Assembly (NCBI GenBank): GCA_964413365.1
Contig: CAYPRM010000035.1
Span: forward strand, 1 to 13,954
Reading direction: 5' to 3'
Length of the DNA stretch: 13,954 nucleotides
Origin: RGIG4608 sp964413365
Lineage (GTDB): Bacteria > Bacillota > Clostridia > Oscillospirales > CAG-272
Shown here: piece after piece, positions 12,372-13,954 of the stretch
How positions within the stretch are numbered: position 1 is the first letter of the stretch
How the letters are laid out: the number at the start of each line of letters is the position of its first letter
Made by a program: the position numbers and the translations under genes
Notes under the pieces: generated by a model
Seen by the model: the letters and a program-made list of their open reading frames with translations, nothing else
What the model was told of the DNA's origin: nothing
Database searches by the model: none

Positions 12372-13562
12372 TCACTTAATTATAAATTTTTTCTTGCCGT
12401 TCTGAAGATCACGCCATACGGGTGAAATGCTCCGCAGGTACGCCACGACCTCCTTTACGGCTGCTATGGTATATTCTATATCCTCTGCTGTGGTCTCCTC
12501 GGATAGTGTGAGCCTTAAGGAGCCGTGAGCGATGTCGTGTATCCTTCCGATTGCGAGCAGGACATGACTTGGATCGAGCGATCCCGATGTGCAGGCAGAA
12601 CCCGAGGATGCGCAGACGCCCTTGTCGTCAAGAAGCAGAAGTAGGGATTCCCCCTCAATGCCTTCAAAGCAGAAGCTTACGTTGCTCGATAGCCTGCGAG
12701 TGTCATCTCCGTTAAGAATGGAATGTGGAATTTCGGAGAGCCCCGATATGAGCCTATCCCTTAGCTGTGTCATTTTTTTCGTGCTTTTGTCAATATGACT
12801 GTACGCTTCCTCAAGAGCCGCCGCCATTCCCATAATAGCAGGTACATTTTCAGTTCCGGCACGCTTGCCTCGCTCCTGAGCACCACCCTCGATAAGAGTC
12901 GTAACACGAATTCCGCCTCGTACATAGAGTGCGCCTATCCCCTTGGGACCGTGAAATTTGTGCGCCGATAAGGAAAGCATATCTATATTTTCTCTCTCGA
13001 CGTCTATCCTTATGTGCCCTACCGCTTGAACGGCGTCCGTGTGAAACAGCACGCCGCGACTGCGACAAAGCTCTCCGATCTCTGCGATGGGTTGGATTGT
13101 GCCGATTTCGTTATTAGCGTACATCACGCTTACAAGGCATGTGTCCTCGCGGATCGCGTCAGCCACCTCTTGAGGTCTTACAAGCCCATTTTTGTGAACG
13201 TCGAGCAGGGTGATCTCAAATCCATCTTCCTTCAGCCTGTTCAAAGTGTGCAGGACGGCGTGGTGTTCAAAGGCGGTGCTGACGATGTGCTTCTTCCCCT
13301 TTCTTTCACCGATACGCGCGGCGGTAAGTATTGCTTGATTGTCCGCCTCGCTCCCCCCTGAGGTAAATATTATCTCCCGTGCCTTGCATCCGAGAAGCTT
13401 TGCGATACGCTCCCGTGCATCCGTGAGTGCTTCATTTGCTGCCTGTCCGGCAGAATGTAGGCTGGAGGGATTACCGTATGTGATATCCATAAATGGGAGC
13501 ATGGCATCTATTGCTGTTCTGCTCATTTTCGTGGTGGCAGCATTATCAAGATATATTTGCAT
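12372..13562 (-). CDS. nifS: cysteine desulfurase, NifS/IscS type
   Basis: A PLP enzyme that takes sulfur from cysteine (giving alanine) and passes it as persulfide to the scaffold encoded next. 396 residues, normal length. Seen: YLDNAATT (4-11), TSGGSEADN (67-75), the cofactor-stacking region EHHAV (99-103), HTDAVQ (174-179), the PLP lysine in SAHKFHGPKG (Lys202), RAGTEN (234-239) and the catalytic loop SSGSACTSG with Cys324 (class I desulfurase). ATG 13560-13562 is preceded by GGAAAGGAG five bases away; the frame stays open to 13616 but that part overlaps the promoter. First gene of the nifS-iscU-rrf2 operon, ending 11 bases before the scaffold start. The symbol could equally be iscS. Confidence 0.95.
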   Translation of the reverse strand: MQIYLDNAATTKMSRTAIDAMLPFMDITYGNPSSLHSAGQAANEALTDARERIAKLLGCKAREIIFTSGGSEADNQAILTAARIGERKGKKHIVSTAFEHHAVLHTLNRLKEDGFEITLLDVHKNGLVRPQEVADAIREDTCLVSVMYANNEIGTIQPIAEIGELCRSRGVLFHTDAVQAVGHIRIDVERENIDMLSLSAHKFHGPKGIGALYVRGGIRVTTLIEGGAQERGKRAGTENVPAIMGMAAALEEAYSHIDKSTKKMTQLRDRLISGLSEIPHSILNGDDTRRLSSNVSFCFEGIEGESLLLLLDDKGVCASSGSACTSGSLDPSHVLLAIGRIHDIAHGSLRLTLSEETTAEDIEYTIAAVKEVVAYLRSISPVWRDLQNGKKKFIIK

Positions 13563-13606
13563 ATTTTCTCCTTTCCTGTAAAATACCCGTGATATTGGTT
13601 GACATA

Positions 13607-13635
13607 AGTATAGCACTATTTACCTACCCTGTCAA
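13607..13635 (-). promoter_or_regulatory. SigA-type promoter of the nifS-iscU-rrf2 operon
   Basis: Minus strand perfect TTGACA (13635-13630), a 17-base spacer and TATACT (13612-13607). Predicted start is near 13600, giving a leader of about 38 bases before the ATG at 13562. The -35 box lies in the centre of a perfect palindrome. Confidence 0.85.
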
Positions 13636-13644
13636 TAGGTAAAT
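13618..13644. promoter_or_regulatory. palindromic operator over the -35 box, candidate Rrf2/IscR site
   Basis: ATTTACCTA (13618-13626) and TAGGTAAAT (13636-13644) are exact reverse complements separated by nine bases that contain the whole -35 box. Dyad sites of about 27 bp suit a dimeric winged-helix repressor such as the Rrf2 protein encoded at the end of this operon. Binding here would block RNA polymerase. Assignment to that protein is inference from context. Confidence 0.6.
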
Positions 13645-13755
13645 GAATTTTTTGTTTATTCCAAAAACATAAAAATCACCTGCATAGCTGTGTGCTGATA
13701 AGACAGTAATTTGAGAAACTTACGAAATCAGCAACTGCAAACAGGATTGGACAAC

Positions 13756-13798
13756 AAAAACAGGCGACATTCAACTTTGGTTGGTGTCGCCTGTTTTT
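13756..13798. terminator. strong bidirectional terminator near right edge
   Basis: AAAAACAGGCGACA (13756-13769) and TGTCGCCTGTTTTT (13785-13798) form a perfect 14-bp stem, and the apex has an extra CAAC-TTTG-GTTG hairpin. It is T-rich on both strands. It is placed to stop minus-strand transcription arriving from beyond the right edge before the nifS promoter. The region 13645-13755 holds no gene that I can see. Confidence 0.85.
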
Positions 13799-13804
13799 GC
13801 GCTT

Positions 13805-13954
13805 TTAAGGGTTGAAAAGTGCCTGCTTTTTGCTTTGTAAGGCGAGGCTTGTGGGATAGGTGAAAAAGTTATCGTACTCACATAATCTCGTTGACAATGG
13901 CCCGTAAATACTCACACCTCCGATTTTGAAAATCCCCTGATTGGCAAAAGGAAG
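13805..13954 (-). CDS. possible C-terminal end of an unidentified minus-strand gene (partial)
   Basis: A frame stays open on the minus strand from the right edge to TAA at 13805-13807, giving 49 codons ending in SKKQALFNP. The stop lies six bases before the strong hairpin terminator, as expected for a real gene end. I recognise no family or motif. An internal GTG at 13913-13915 has GGAGG only one base away, too close for a normal start, so a start beyond the window is more likely if the gene is real. A second minus-strand frame is also open over most of this stretch and runs into the terminator, so coding status is uncertain. Confidence 0.25.
   Translation of the reverse strand, partial: LPFANQGIFKIGGVSIYGPLSTRLCEYDNFFTYPTSLALQSKKQALFNP

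Noticed and set aside
12361..12375. Upstream GTG start for the Fe-S scaffold gene
   Set aside because: It overlaps the desulfurase stop and the TGAGGA ribosome-binding site; the ATG at 12360 fits the family start.

Overview
The window looks like a chromosomal segment of an anaerobic, endospore-forming Clostridia-type Firmicute, probably a gut or rumen relative of the Oscillospirales. The lineage is inferred from gene content, not from a database match. Supporting signs are a recognisable SpoIIID regulator, strong GGAGG ribosome-binding sites, TTGACA/TATAAT-type promoters with AT-rich spacers, a B. subtilis-type phosphoglucomutase, YmdB, and a NifS/IscU-like/Rrf2 iron-sulfur operon.

Layout, left to right. 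(1) 1-2308, minus strand: one transcription unit of an AI-2E/PerM-family membrane protein, a small four-cysteine TSCPD protein and the N-terminal third of a phosphoglucomutase (pgcA), which runs off the left edge. (2) 2309-2457: two back-to-back promoters. (3) 2458-3339, plus: ispE of the MEP isoprenoid pathway. (4) 3294-4352: a perfect 528-bp tandem duplication that starts inside the last codons of ispE. It is non-coding apart from that tail and rich in hairpins. (5) 4519-4824, minus: spoIIID with a candidate SigE promoter. (6) 4904-5686, plus: a divergent TrmH/SpoU-type RNA methyltransferase, separated from the next operon by a bidirectional terminator. (7) 5710-8733, minus: a sugar operon of nucleotidylyltransferase, galE and galM. 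(8) 8864-10117, minus: a GT4 glycosyltransferase. (9) 10234-11010, minus: ymdB. (10) 11197-11285, plus: tRNA-Ser(CGA), followed by a terminator and a chain of small hairpins. (11) 11504-13562, minus: nifS-type cysteine desulfurase, iscU-like scaffold and Rrf2/IscR-like regulator, driven by a promoter covered by a perfect palindrome. (12) The right edge has a strong bidirectional hairpin terminator and possibly the tail of another minus-strand gene.

How the genes fit together. Phosphoglucomutase, the nucleotidylyltransferase, GalE and GalM form a route between free hexoses, hexose-1-phosphates and UDP-hexoses. No galK or galT is visible. The GT4 enzyme may use the resulting nucleotide sugars. 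The iron-sulfur operon makes clusters, and its Rrf2 product probably represses its own promoter.

Most of the window is ordinary core genome. The least explained parts are the 528-bp tandem duplication with its nested hairpins, the hairpin chain after tRNA-Ser, the palindromic operator of the iron-sulfur operon, and the galK/galT-less hexose operon. I found no CRISPR array, transposase, prophage or convincing new multi-gene system.
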